From Ignavibacteriota bacterium (GTDB taxonomy: Bacteria > Bacteroidota > Ignavibacteria > Palsa-1295), in NCBI GenBank assembly GCA_003151825.1, contig PLYO01000029.1:1-64000 (forward strand): DNA of 64,000 bases, read 5' to 3'. This document shows positions 40,693 through 49,661 of this stretch, in pieces. Made by a program: the position numbers and the translations under genes. Each line of letters starts with the position of its first letter. The stretch's first letter is position 1. The notes under the pieces were generated by a model. That model saw only the letters and a program-made list of their open reading frames with translations, was not told where the DNA came from and ran no database searches.

Positions 40693-43098
40693 ATGAAATT
40701 TACCATACTGATTTCTTCGCTTCTCTTCGGCTTCTCTGCCGTGCAAGCACAGTCAATCTTGCTTTCTGAAGGCTTTGAGGGAGCTTCGATGGACCCTCGA
40801 ATTTCTGTCATTTCGACAAACAACTTTACGACAAACCCTGGTGTGGTTGCCATGGCACAGTTTGGTAGCGCTCATGCGTTCGGCTTCGGCATCTCGGCCT
40901 GTGGTGCGGGTTGCTTCTGGTCGTATCAAACAGCGCTCTGCATTACATTCCCTTCTCCGACGTATGTTACGACTGTATCATTCAAGGAGATGGAACTTTA
41001 TGGGAACTGGGGGTCGACGGGTTATGCTACGATTAATGGCCCCGTGCTTGTGGGAACCAACATTATTCCGCCAAGTGACAACCAAGGTATTTGGGGACGA
41101 ACTCCTCAGAACGACGGTCAAGCCGATAATACATACCGTACTCACACCTATACCGTCAATGCAAATGTCACAACAATTTACCTAACCTCGAGCGACATCT
41201 CGGAACCGAGTGAGCTGTTTATGGATGATCTTGTAATTAGCGGGAAATGCAGCCCTCTAACGGTCTCAATATCCTCAAACAAACCGCTCACATTTTGTAA
41301 AGGTGATAGTGTTACGCTCGTTGCAACTCCTTCGGGTATGAGCTATCAGTGGCATAAAAATGGTAACGTAATTCCTGGCGCGAAACTTCAGACATTGAAT
41401 GTTTCATCTTCAGGAACATTCGCAGCTCTCGTTACAAATTCCAGTGGTTGCTCGGATTCGACTTCTGTTGTTGTCGTTGTCAACCCTACGCCGGTTGCTG
41501 CTATTGCAGGAACAAATTCGCTTTGCCCAGGTGGTAGTTTAACCCTAAAGGCCTCGCCGGCTGGAATGAGGTATAAATGGCTAAAAAACAGCCAGCCACA
41601 GCCCGGCACTACCGACTCGCTCCCTGTTTCCGATTCGGGAATTTATAGCGTCATCGTTACCAACGCTTCCGACTGCTCCGATTCTACTGCCGTGAGTATT
41701 AGCGTTAATCCCGTTCCTGTTGCAGTTATCACTGGGACACCATCATTTTGTGCGGGCAGCAGCGGAATACTCAGAGCCTCTCCGGCTGGGATGTCCTATC
41801 AATGGGAGAAAAACGCGCTTCTTCAGCCTGTCATTACAGACACCATAATAGTCTCCGATTCTGGTATTTATAGTGTGATCGTTTCGAATGGTTCCTGCTC
41901 CGATTCTATCTCTGTGAGAGTCACAATCAATCCCGTTCCGGTCGCTGGCATCTCTGGCCCCGCATCCTTTTGCACAGGCCAGAGCGAAGTACTTAAGGCT
42001 TCTCCTGTTGGTTTGACTTACAAATGGATGAAGAATGGCCAATCTCAATCTGCCACTGGTGACTCACTCACTGTTTCGGATTCGGGAATTTATAGCGTAG
42101 TCGCAACAAATTCATCCGGCTGTTCCGACTCTACTTCAGTAAGCGTGAGCGTCAATCCTCTTCCAGTAGCGGCTATTGCTGGTCCACTTTCTCTTTGTGC
42201 CGGAGACAGCACGTTGCTCAAAGCTTCTCCCGCTGGATTACGTTATCAATGGGAGAAGGATGGACAGCTTGAGCCTTCTTCGGCAGATTCGCTTACGGTC
42301 ACAAAGTCGGGAACTTATAGTGTAATTGTTTCGAATGCTTCCAATTGTTCAGATTCAACCTCAGTAAGCGTAAGTGTTAACCCATCCCCAGTCGCAGGCA
42401 TTTCCGGATCGCTCTCGTTTTGCGAAGGCAATAGCACGGTGCTCAAGGCTTCTCCCGCAGGATTAAGTTACCAATGGAAAAAGAACGGGCAACAACAATC
42501 TAATACCATGGACACATTCGTTGTAGCCGATTCTGGTGATTACAGTCTAATTGTTTCAAATTCAAATGGCTGTTCTGGCTCAACGACGGTCCATGTTGTC
42601 GTTAACTCTTTGCCCGTAGTGTCAATAGCTGGAACCGACACCGTCACGAGCACAGGCACAATATTAATTACGACCAGAGCTGTATCATATCTATGGAGCA
42701 CTGGAGATACAACTCAAACTATTTCAGCATCAAATGCTGGCAGCTATTTCGTGACCGTAACTGACACGAATGGTTGTTCATCCACGAGTCCTGTTTTTGA
42801 TTTTGCTCCTCGTTGTGGAGAGGAGTTGCTACTAGAAGCTCTTGAAGGCAAAGCGATCACAATCGACAAGATCATCCCCAATCCCGCCCATGATGCATTC
42901 ACCGTCTCCTTCACCAATCCCAACGCCTCGCCCATCCACTTCGAGATCGACGATGTGCTTGGCAGAATCCTCGCGAGCGGGGAGACAACGGAAAGCCAGC
43001 TTTCGCTTTCCGCCCGCGAGCTGCCGGAGGGCGTGCTGCTCCTGTGCGCCAAATCGAATGGTTTCGTGCAAACGCGGCGGTTTGTGGTAGCGCGGTAG
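40693..43098 (+). CDS. T9SS cargo with tandem Ig/PKD-like repeats
   Basis: The 801-residue protein has a signal peptide (KFTILISSLLFGFSAVQAQ), an N-terminal beta-sandwich-like domain (to about 195), then six repeats of about 77 residues (FCxGxSxxLKASPAGxxYQW, SxSGxYSVIVxNxSGCSDST) and a degenerate seventh, and a sorting domain (DKIIPNPAHDAFTVSFTNPN to RRFVVAR). Each repeat keeps two Cys. It is the last gene of the sigma/anti-sigma/lipoprotein run and may be its main output, an adhesin on the cell surface. porX follows 73 bp later. Confidence 0.87.
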   Translation: MKFTILISSLLFGFSAVQAQSILLSEGFEGASMDPRISVISTNNFTTNPGVVAMAQFGSAHAFGFGISACGAGCFWSYQTALCITFPSPTYVTTVSFKEMELYGNWGSTGYATINGPVLVGTNIIPPSDNQGIWGRTPQNDGQADNTYRTHTYTVNANVTTIYLTSSDISEPSELFMDDLVISGKCSPLTVSISSNKPLTFCKGDSVTLVATPSGMSYQWHKNGNVIPGAKLQTLNVSSSGTFAALVTNSSGCSDSTSVVVVVNPTPVAAIAGTNSLCPGGSLTLKASPAGMRYKWLKNSQPQPGTTDSLPVSDSGIYSVIVTNASDCSDSTAVSISVNPVPVAVITGTPSFCAGSSGILRASPAGMSYQWEKNALLQPVITDTIIVSDSGIYSVIVSNGSCSDSISVRVTINPVPVAGISGPASFCTGQSEVLKASPVGLTYKWMKNGQSQSATGDSLTVSDSGIYSVVATNSSGCSDSTSVSVSVNPLPVAAIAGPLSLCAGDSTLLKASPAGLRYQWEKDGQLEPSSADSLTVTKSGTYSVIVSNASNCSDSTSVSVSVNPSPVAGISGSLSFCEGNSTVLKASPAGLSYQWKKNGQQQSNTMDTFVVADSGDYSLIVSNSNGCSGSTTVHVVVNSLPVVSIAGTDTVTSTGTILITTRAVSYLWSTGDTTQTISASNAGSYFVTVTDTNGCSSTSPVFDFAPRCGEELLLEALEGKAITIDKIIPNPAHDAFTVSFTNPNASPIHFEIDDVLGRILASGETTESQLSLSARELPEGVLLLCAKSNGFVQTRRFVVAR

Positions 43099-43171
43099 CG
43101 ATTTCTTAAAAGGGAGGCATGTAAAAATCATTACTGAAACGCTCTTAGCATTCCCGCGTTGAAGTAGTGGA

Positions 43172-44758
43172 ATGACCAAAGGCACTATTCTCTGGGTCGA
43201 TGACGAGATCGACCTGCTTCGACCACATATTTTGCTGCTCGAAGGGCGCGGCTACACGGTTCGCACCGCGCTGAGCGGGGAAGATGCGCTCGTTATTGCT
43301 TCGGAGAATTCTGTCGATCTCGTCTTTCTCGATGAGAATATGCCGGGCATGGGTGGCTTGGAAACGCTCGAGCGCCTGAAGGCAGTACGTCCCGAAACGC
43401 CCGTCGTGATGGTCACGAAATCCGAAGAGGAAGACCTGATGGAGCAGGCGATCGGGAAGAAAATTTCGGACTATCTGACGAAGCCCGTCAACCCGACGCA
43501 AGTGCTGCTTGCGGTGAAGAAATTTTTGGAGGGCCGGCAAATTGTGAACGAGGCTGTTTCGCGGGATTATACGCAGGAATTCGCGCGCATCTCGCTCGAT
43601 CTGATGAATGCCTCGACGGCGAAAGATTGGACGGAACTCTACGCGAAGATTGTCGGATGGGAATTAGAATTCGACGAGCATACCGGACTTGGCTTGAAGC
43701 AAACCCTGCTCGATCAGAAGCGGGAAGCGAATGCGGAGTTCGGAAAATTCGTCGAGCGGAATTACCGCGACTGGGTGAATACGATTTACGTCGAGTCGAA
43801 CGCTGCGAACCGGCCGCCGATGTCGCCGGATATTGTCGAGGAGTGGGTGCTGCCGGAACTCACATCGGAGAAAAAGCAGAACGTCGTTTTTTTCGTCATC
43901 GACTGCATGAGGCTCGATCAGTGGCTCATTATGGAAGCGGAACTCAGAAATCTTTTCAAGATTACGCGGAACTATCATTTCGGTATTCTCCCGACGGCTA
44001 CGCCCTACGCCCGAAATGCGATTTTCTCCGGGCTTTTTCCATCGGAATTTGGGAAGCTTTATCCCAATATGTGGTCCTCGAAAGAAGACGACGAAAGTTC
44101 GCTGAACCGTGACGAAGCCTCGATGCTAACCAAACTTTTGGAACGAAAGAGAATTAAATTGCGGCAGGAGATGAAGTATATTAAGATCATCGACCGCGAT
44201 TATGGGGCGGGCATCGCGCAGAATATTGCGAATCAAGCGAAAAATCATTTCACGGCGATCGTCGTGAATTTCGTCGATATGCTGGCGCATACGCGCAGCG
44301 ATTCGCCGATCCTGAAAGAGATCGCGCCGGACGAAAGCGCATATCGTTCCCTTACGCGGTCGTGGTTTCTGCATTCGAGTTTGTACGATATGTTCAAGTC
44401 GTTGGCCACGGTGCCGAATGTGAAGATTGTTGTTTCAACCGATCACGGTTCGATCCGCTGCCTGCGCGGCGCTAAGGTCATCGGCGACCGCGAGACTTCC
44501 ACCAGCCTCCGCTACAAATATGGCCGCAACGTCAAGGCCGAAGAGAAGCAGGCGATGATAATTAAACGTCCGGAGGATTACAAGCTCCCCATGCGCGCCA
44601 ACGCGACGAATTATATTATCGCGAAAGAAGATTACTATTTCGTCTATCCAACCGATTACCACAAATACCTGAATTACTACCGCGATTCGTTCCAACACGG
44701 CGGCATCTCGATGGAAGAAGTGATTTTGCCGGTGGTAACGATGGAGGGGAAAATGTAG
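43172..44758 (+). CDS. porX: PorX, T9SS response regulator with PglZ-type domain
   Basis: PorX, with the kinase PorY and an ECF factor in Porphyromonas, controls T9SS genes. The 528-residue product has an N-terminal receiver (ILWVDDEIDLLRPHILLLEG; phosphoacceptor in LVFLDENMPG, Asp54; conserved Lys in YLTKP), a helical linker, and a C-terminal alkaline-phosphatase-like PglZ domain (VVFFVIDCMRLDQWLIMEAE, GILPTATPYARNAIFSGLFP, STDHGSIRC). The PglZ part is a metal-dependent phosphodiesterase in the studied protein. Its place next to a sigma-like run and a T9SS cargo suits a T9SS regulatory role. No porY is visible here. Confidence 0.94.
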   Translation: MTKGTILWVDDEIDLLRPHILLLEGRGYTVRTALSGEDALVIASENSVDLVFLDENMPGMGGLETLERLKAVRPETPVVMVTKSEEEDLMEQAIGKKISDYLTKPVNPTQVLLAVKKFLEGRQIVNEAVSRDYTQEFARISLDLMNASTAKDWTELYAKIVGWELEFDEHTGLGLKQTLLDQKREANAEFGKFVERNYRDWVNTIYVESNAANRPPMSPDIVEEWVLPELTSEKKQNVVFFVIDCMRLDQWLIMEAELRNLFKITRNYHFGILPTATPYARNAIFSGLFPSEFGKLYPNMWSSKEDDESSLNRDEASMLTKLLERKRIKLRQEMKYIKIIDRDYGAGIAQNIANQAKNHFTAIVVNFVDMLAHTRSDSPILKEIAPDESAYRSLTRSWFLHSSLYDMFKSLATVPNVKIVVSTDHGSIRCLRGAKVIGDRETSTSLRYKYGRNVKAEEKQAMIIKRPEDYKLPMRANATNYIIAKEDYYFVYPTDYHKYLNYYRDSFQHGGISMEEVILPVVTMEGKM

Positions 44759-44802
44759 CGCAATCCTGAACGAGTTTGACATCAACGCGGTTTTGAATCA
44801 GA

Positions 44803-45075
44803 ATGCAGAATACCCTTCATATATCCCAAATCGACGAGCATGTCATGCTGGCCCTCACGCATAAGGCGCAGGAGTTGCACGTCAGCGTGGAGGAATTGGT
44901 TCGCAGATATTTGCGAGAAATTGGAACGAAAACAGCGGAGACGAACGGCAATAGTAAGCAGGACAAAAATGCTGTGCTTGATAAACTCCGCGGCACCTGG
45001 ACGGAAGAAGACCTCCGCGAATTCGAGCAAAACACCGCACCCATGCGCGAGATCGACCCTGACCTCTGGAAATGA
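44803..45075 (+). CDS. Putative antitoxin of a second VapBC-like pair
   Basis: The 90-residue protein begins MQNTLHISQIDEHVMLALTH and continues KAQELHVSVEELVRRYLREI, a ribbon-helix-helix-like DNA-binding start with a helical body. An acidic tail with TWTEEDLREFEQNT and DPDLWK resembles toxin-wrapping tails. It overlaps the PIN gene by ATGA. The antitoxin role rests on order and architecture. Confidence 0.75.
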   Translation: MQNTLHISQIDEHVMLALTHKAQELHVSVEELVRRYLREIGTKTAETNGNSKQDKNAVLDKLRGTWTEEDLREFEQNTAPMREIDPDLWK

Positions 45076-45476
45076 GAGCGGCAATCGTCGATACTAACGC
45101 CTACTCCGCTCTCGTGCGTGACGACGAAAGGATCGTTCGACTGCTCCACTCCACCGATCGCCTTATCTTTCCTTTCATTGTGATCGGTGAGTTACTTGCA
45201 GGGTTCCGTTTGGGCACGCGCGAAGAATTAAATCGCAAAGCGCTTCGAGCATTACTCACAGTTCGTCAAACAACGCTTCTATACGCCGATTCCGAAACAC
45301 CGGAACACTATGCTTCTATCTTCGCGGAATTACGCAGAGCGGGTACACCGATTCCCACAAACGATATATGGATTGCCGCAATCGCGCGCCAGCACCAGCT
45401 TCCGGTCTGCTCTCTCGATGGACACTTTCAATACGTGAAGGGACTGACCGTGATAGGAAGTGAAACGACCAAATAA
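45072..45476 (+). CDS. vapC: PIN-domain toxin, VapC-like
   Basis: The 134-residue protein shows the classical VapC pattern: AAIVDTNAYSALVRDD (first Asp), VIGELLAGFRLGTREE (Glu), TPIPTNDIWIAAIARQHQLP (Asp of the NDxWIAA motif) and SLDGHFQYVKGL (last Asp). This complete acidic set indicates an active Mg-dependent ribonuclease. It is more typical than the PIN protein at 8921. It overlaps its antitoxin gene by ATGA. Confidence 0.92.
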   Translation: MRAAIVDTNAYSALVRDDERIVRLLHSTDRLIFPFIVIGELLAGFRLGTREELNRKALRALLTVRQTTLLYADSETPEHYASIFAELRRAGTPIPTNDIWIAAIARQHQLPVCSLDGHFQYVKGLTVIGSETTK

Positions 45477-45493
45477 TCAATTCAAAATACCCC

Positions 45494-46420
45494 GTGACGT
45501 TCCTTCCCACCGATTTCGAATCCGTCCCCTGCGATCTCTGCGGCGCCGATGCGCCTAACGTTCGCTACCGTAAAAATGGATTTACGATTGTCGAGTGCTC
45601 GCGGTGCGGGATGGTTTATACCAATCCCCGGCTGAAAAGCGAAAAAATCGGCGAGCTATATGATGCCGATTATTTCAAGGGGCATGGGTTCGATAAAAGC
45701 ATCGACTACGTCGGCGATGTCGATTCGTATGGAAAGGAAAAGAGTAATTACACGCTGAACGATTGGGATCTGGATACGATAGCGTCCATGCTTCGGACCC
45801 CCCTCCCCCAGCCCCCTCCTCTTGGCAGAGGAGGGGGAGCTTTGTTGGAAATCGGTTGCGGCACCGGGGTTTTTCTCGCGAAGGCGCGCGAGCATGGGTT
45901 CGAATGTGCTGGGTTGGAGCTTTCAAGCTACGCAGCGGAATTCGTTCGAAAGATGGGAATCCCGGTCGAGACGAAGGCGATCGAGGAAGCAAATTTTCCG
46001 GAAAATTCGTGGGATGTTATTGTCATGCGGGAAGTGATCGAGCATTTGCCGCACCCGATGGAATCGCTCCGAACCATTCATAAATGGCTGAAACCGGGCG
46101 GCGTACTCTTCATGGCCACGGGCAATTACGACTGCCCTGAACGCAAACTGCGCGGCTCCGATTGGTTTTATTTCATGCCCGAAGGACATCTCTATTATTT
46201 CTCGAACCGAACAATGGCGAAATACCTGCGAAAAGCTGGTTTTCGAACCATCCGTGTGACCAATCAAGGCGATCTTTTGATGGAGATGCTACGGAAATAT
46301 GGAGTTCTTGAATCCGGTGAACCGAGCCCAGGCAACATTTTGAAGCGAATGGTGTTCCAGCTTGTGCGCGATGTCAATCATTTTATTTCGAGTGGAATGC
46401 GCGTTTATGCCGTTAAGTAG
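45494..46420 (+). CDS. Class I SAM methyltransferase with N-terminal zinc-ribbon-like motif and in-frame repeat
   Basis: The 308-residue protein has two Cys pairs (CDLCGADAP, CSRCGMVYTNPRL) as in C-methyltransferase-like enzymes. The Rossmann SAM motif is LLEIGCGTGVFLAKAREHGF, with VIVMREVIEHLPHPMESLRT as post-motif. Just before motif I, residues about 102-116 (TPLPQPPPLGRGGGA) are a palindromic repeat read in frame. The start is GTG. It ends 9 bp before the S8 protease gene. The substrate is not known; family members act on sugars or surface glycans. Confidence 0.87.
   Translation: MTFLPTDFESVPCDLCGADAPNVRYRKNGFTIVECSRCGMVYTNPRLKSEKIGELYDADYFKGHGFDKSIDYVGDVDSYGKEKSNYTLNDWDLDTIASMLRTPLPQPPPLGRGGGALLEIGCGTGVFLAKAREHGFECAGLELSSYAAEFVRKMGIPVETKAIEEANFPENSWDVIVMREVIEHLPHPMESLRTIHKWLKPGGVLFMATGNYDCPERKLRGSDWFYFMPEGHLYYFSNRTMAKYLRKAGFRTIRVTNQGDLLMEMLRKYGVLESGEPSPGNILKRMVFQLVRDVNHFISSGMRVYAVK
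45797..45839. repeat. CCCCCTCCTCT palindrome read in frame inside the methyltransferase
   Basis: CCCCCTCCCCCAGCCCCCTC, then CTCTTGGCAGAGGAGGGGG, forms a hairpin and matches the intergenic family at 38615-38730 (CAGCCCCCTCCT ... AGGAGGGGGAG). Confidence 0.8.
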
Positions 46421-46429
46421 ATGTAGATA

Positions 46430-49400
46430 ATGAGGTCGCTTTTAATTCTCTCCGCAATAATAGCTCAGGCTTTTGCTTGTGCCACGGGTTTCGCGCAAAC
46501 GCGCGCCGGAGCCGCGCCCGAACGACAAGGGATCATTCTCATTAGAGTAAGTCCTTCGATGGATAGCGCGATCGGCGCGGTGTTTTATGGAACTCGTCCC
46601 GTGGGCGATCCCGCGTTTTCGCATAGCGATATTAATCAGTCCATTCTGAGCGGGGATAGCCTGATTCATGCGCTTCTGAAATTGCCGGGTGCGTTGCACG
46701 GCCTACAATTGCGCCCATTTATTCCGACGCACAGCGTTGCCTTCGAAGATATTCGTGAACGTTCGAACCCACAGTTGTTTCAAGGCCCTACGTATTCGAT
46801 TGTAAATTCAAACGATTCACTCAGCACTCAGCACTCAGCACTCAGCACTTTACTCCGCTCTTCAGAATCGAACATTGCGCATTGGTTCGCGCTCTATTAT
46901 TCTGATTCGATTTCGGGCGACCGCGCTGTAGCTTATGTGCGGAAATCCTCGCTCATTCAGCTTGCAGAGCCGAAATACATTCGTGAGCAGTTCGGTGTTC
47001 CAATTTATACTCCGAACGATCCGGACGTTCCTCAGCAATATGCGCTTCAGATGATGAATTGTTTTGAGGCGTGGGATGTCGTCCGGTGCGATTCTACTAT
47101 GATCGTAGCCGATGATGACGTCGGCACCGATTGGACACACGAAGATCTTGCGGCCTCGATCTATGAGAATCCGGGTGAAATCGGTCTCGACAAAAATGGC
47201 GTGGATAAACGCTACAACGGCATCGATGACGATAGCAACGGCTATATCGACGATTGGCATGGCTGGGATTTCGGAGGTGCGAATGGCGTAGCACCGGATA
47301 ACAATCCCATGCCCGGCGCTGGAATTGATCACGGCACGCAAACAGCTGGCATTCTTGCCGCCACCGGCAATAATGAGATTGGAATTGCCGGTGTTGCGTT
47401 CGGCGCCCGCCTTATTCCGATAAAGGTCAGTTGCGACGTTTGCGAATATCTCGATTTTGGATTTGAAGGCATCATGTATGCCGCCGACATGCGTGCGAAA
47501 TTAGTGAATTGTTCCTGGGGTGGCTCTGGGCGTTCCGATGCGGAGCAGGATGTCATTAATTATGCGTATGCCAAGGACTGTGCCGTTGTGGTGGCTGCCG
47601 GGAATAATGGAGTCTATCAGGATTTTTATCCTGCCAGCTACAATAATGTCCTTTCCGTCGCGGCGATCGATCAGAATCGCAATAATGCGAGTTTTTCCAA
47701 TTTCAATACTCATGTGGATGTATCTGCTCCCGGTGTCGCCGTGATGAGCACTATTCCGGGTAATGGTTATACAGCTGATCCGCAACACGCTAACGGGACC
47801 AGCTTTGCTTCGCCGAACACGGCCGGTGTGGTCGCCCTCGTCCGGCAGCGATTTCCAAACTGGATGGCCGGTCAGGCGATGCAGCAAGTTCGCGTGACGG
47901 GCAATCCGGAACTCGGTCTCGATAGCAATCAGATTTATTTTGAAGGGCATGGCGAGGTCGATGCATTTCAAGCCGTGACGGATACGAATACCTTCTCAGC
48001 GCGAGTCGATACATTCTCGATTGCGGACGAGAAGGGAACAGGAAGTTTTCAACCGGGCGAAAGCGGCTCGATTATCGTTCGCGCCATGAATTATCTCAAG
48101 CCGCTTTCGAATCTGAAGGCGAAAGTCGAACTTGTGAGCATCCCCGGCATAACCGGCGCAAATTATGTCACGCTTGAGGATAGTGTCGTTACCTTTGGCG
48201 CGGTCGGAACGCTTCAAACGATTTCGAATCCATTAGCCACGCTTCGTCTTACCGTGGCGGGTAACGTTCCCGATAGTACCCATGTGCTCCTGCGGCTTTT
48301 CTTTTACGATTCTACCGTCGGTTACACTTCCGTGGGCGGACACTGGGGCGATTACGATTACATCAGCTTTATTATTAATCCTTCGTATCTCGATCTCGAT
48401 ACGAATAATATCACGGCCACGTTTTCGTCCACCGGGAGCATTGGGTATAACGATCCGACAAATAACACCGAAGGCTCCGGATTGTCATGGCGCAACCCTC
48501 CCAACCCGGTTTCGGTATTGGCCGGGTTAGTGCTTGGCGATAATAGCGACGGCGCCGGACTGATGGTGGGAACCGATTCGATCCACGTCGTCGATGTCGT
48601 TTTTAATCCGGGCGGAAACGCCGATGCCGATCTAACGCCGCAACGGAACATCCATTATGCCGAACCACCGGATCGCATCAATGCGGCACAGGAGCTTGCA
48701 TTCTCGATGACAGACAGCCTCGCCGACTCTTCCGTCATGGTTGGACTCAACGCATCTTGTCAGGCGTATGAGTTCACGCAAGGTCTTGCGGCGAATGCCA
48801 TCGTTGCAAAATATGTGTTTCGAGCGAGACCGGGGGGATTACTCGCCGCGAGCGACAGCGCCGCAGCCGCGCTCTTTTTCGATTGGGATATTAGTTCCGC
48901 CGGCTTAAATAATATGACTTTTTTCGACTCGGCAGTTTCGAGCGCTCTCACGTATTCTTTGGACCCGAATTATCCCTATATCGGCATGAAGCTTCTTTCG
49001 GCGCTGCCGGCCGGGGCGGAACTAAATTATCACGCTATTAAGAACGATAGTTCGCAAGGCGATATAAACTTTTATAGCAATTATTCAAGGCCGGCAAAAT
49101 GGCTCAGCATGACCGAGTATTATCCCATCGCCGGGCCGGGAGACATATCGCATACCTTCGGCCTAAAAAATATGCCGATCCATTCGCAGGATTCCGTAGA
49201 AATGACCGTTGTCATTGCGCTGGCGGAGAATACGCAATTGCTTCAGCAAACCATCGGCGAAGTGGACTCGCTATGGACGCAAACAGCAGGTGTCGGGCTG
49301 GAAGCACCCGCGTGGGCCGGTGCTTCCAGCCCGGCTTTAGAAGTGTTTCCGAATCCGTTTCGAAGCACGCTGCATATCGCGTGGGATGAAAATGGCCCGG

Positions 49401-49564
49401 CAACACTCACGATTTACGATGCGATCGGGCGCGTCATTGTTTCAAAAAGCGTGACCGGCAGCCAATTCGATTTCTCGCCGCCGGACATTCCATCCGGGTT
49501 TTACGTTATCGATGTTGCTGTTGGTGGGACGCATTTGCGCCGGCAGGTGGTGGCTTCGAAATAG
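46430..49564 (+). CDS. Subtilisin-like (S8) serine protease, T9SS cargo
   Basis: The 1044-residue protein has a signal peptide, a propeptide (to about 180) and an S8 domain. The triad is Asp230 in VADDDVGTDWTHEDL (Val in the usual Ser/Thr position after Asp), His301 in GIDHGTQTAGILA, and Ser458 in NGTSFASPNTAGV. A repetitive beta-rich region follows, and the C-terminus has VFPNPFRSTLHIAWDENGPA, a type A sorting domain. The propeptide contains an in-frame ACTCAGC tandem repeat (STQHSALSTL). It should be a secreted or surface endopeptidase. A CTGGAAGCACCCGCG / GTGCTTCCAGCCCGG inverted repeat lies before the sorting domain. Confidence 0.92.
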   Translation: MRSLLILSAIIAQAFACATGFAQTRAGAAPERQGIILIRVSPSMDSAIGAVFYGTRPVGDPAFSHSDINQSILSGDSLIHALLKLPGALHGLQLRPFIPTHSVAFEDIRERSNPQLFQGPTYSIVNSNDSLSTQHSALSTLLRSSESNIAHWFALYYSDSISGDRAVAYVRKSSLIQLAEPKYIREQFGVPIYTPNDPDVPQQYALQMMNCFEAWDVVRCDSTMIVADDDVGTDWTHEDLAASIYENPGEIGLDKNGVDKRYNGIDDDSNGYIDDWHGWDFGGANGVAPDNNPMPGAGIDHGTQTAGILAATGNNEIGIAGVAFGARLIPIKVSCDVCEYLDFGFEGIMYAADMRAKLVNCSWGGSGRSDAEQDVINYAYAKDCAVVVAAGNNGVYQDFYPASYNNVLSVAAIDQNRNNASFSNFNTHVDVSAPGVAVMSTIPGNGYTADPQHANGTSFASPNTAGVVALVRQRFPNWMAGQAMQQVRVTGNPELGLDSNQIYFEGHGEVDAFQAVTDTNTFSARVDTFSIADEKGTGSFQPGESGSIIVRAMNYLKPLSNLKAKVELVSIPGITGANYVTLEDSVVTFGAVGTLQTISNPLATLRLTVAGNVPDSTHVLLRLFFYDSTVGYTSVGGHWGDYDYISFIINPSYLDLDTNNITATFSSTGSIGYNDPTNNTEGSGLSWRNPPNPVSVLAGLVLGDNSDGAGLMVGTDSIHVVDVVFNPGGNADADLTPQRNIHYAEPPDRINAAQELAFSMTDSLADSSVMVGLNASCQAYEFTQGLAANAIVAKYVFRARPGGLLAASDSAAAALFFDWDISSAGLNNMTFFDSAVSSALTYSLDPNYPYIGMKLLSALPAGAELNYHAIKNDSSQGDINFYSNYSRPAKWLSMTEYYPIAGPGDISHTFGLKNMPIHSQDSVEMTVVIALAENTQLLQQTIGEVDSLWTQTAGVGLEAPAWAGASSPALEVFPNPFRSTLHIAWDENGPATLTIYDAIGRVIVSKSVTGSQFDFSPPDIPSGFYVIDVAVGGTHLRRQVVASK
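46816..46850 (+). repeat. ACTCAGC 7-bp tandem repeat in the S8 protease propeptide
   Basis: Four to five copies of ACTCAGC in a row (CACTCAGCACTCAGCACTCA) encode STQHSALSTQHSALST-like sequence. Since 7 is not a multiple of 3, three units restore frame, so copy-number change would shift the frame. Confidence 0.85.
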
Positions 49565-49661
49565 GTTTTTCAAGCGCAACCAATTTTTCGCCGTATATTA
49601 GATAAATTTTGATAGGCACCTATTTATATTTCATAAGCACCCATTTAGGAGAAAATACACT

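Noticed and set aside
43172-44758. PglZ-domain protein as part of a BREX or Pgl defence system
   Set aside because: The PglZ domain is fused to a receiver domain, the PorX architecture, and no brx or pgl genes are near.
46816-46850. ACTCAGC units as a CRISPR array
   Set aside because: The units are 7 bp without spacers and lie inside a protease gene.
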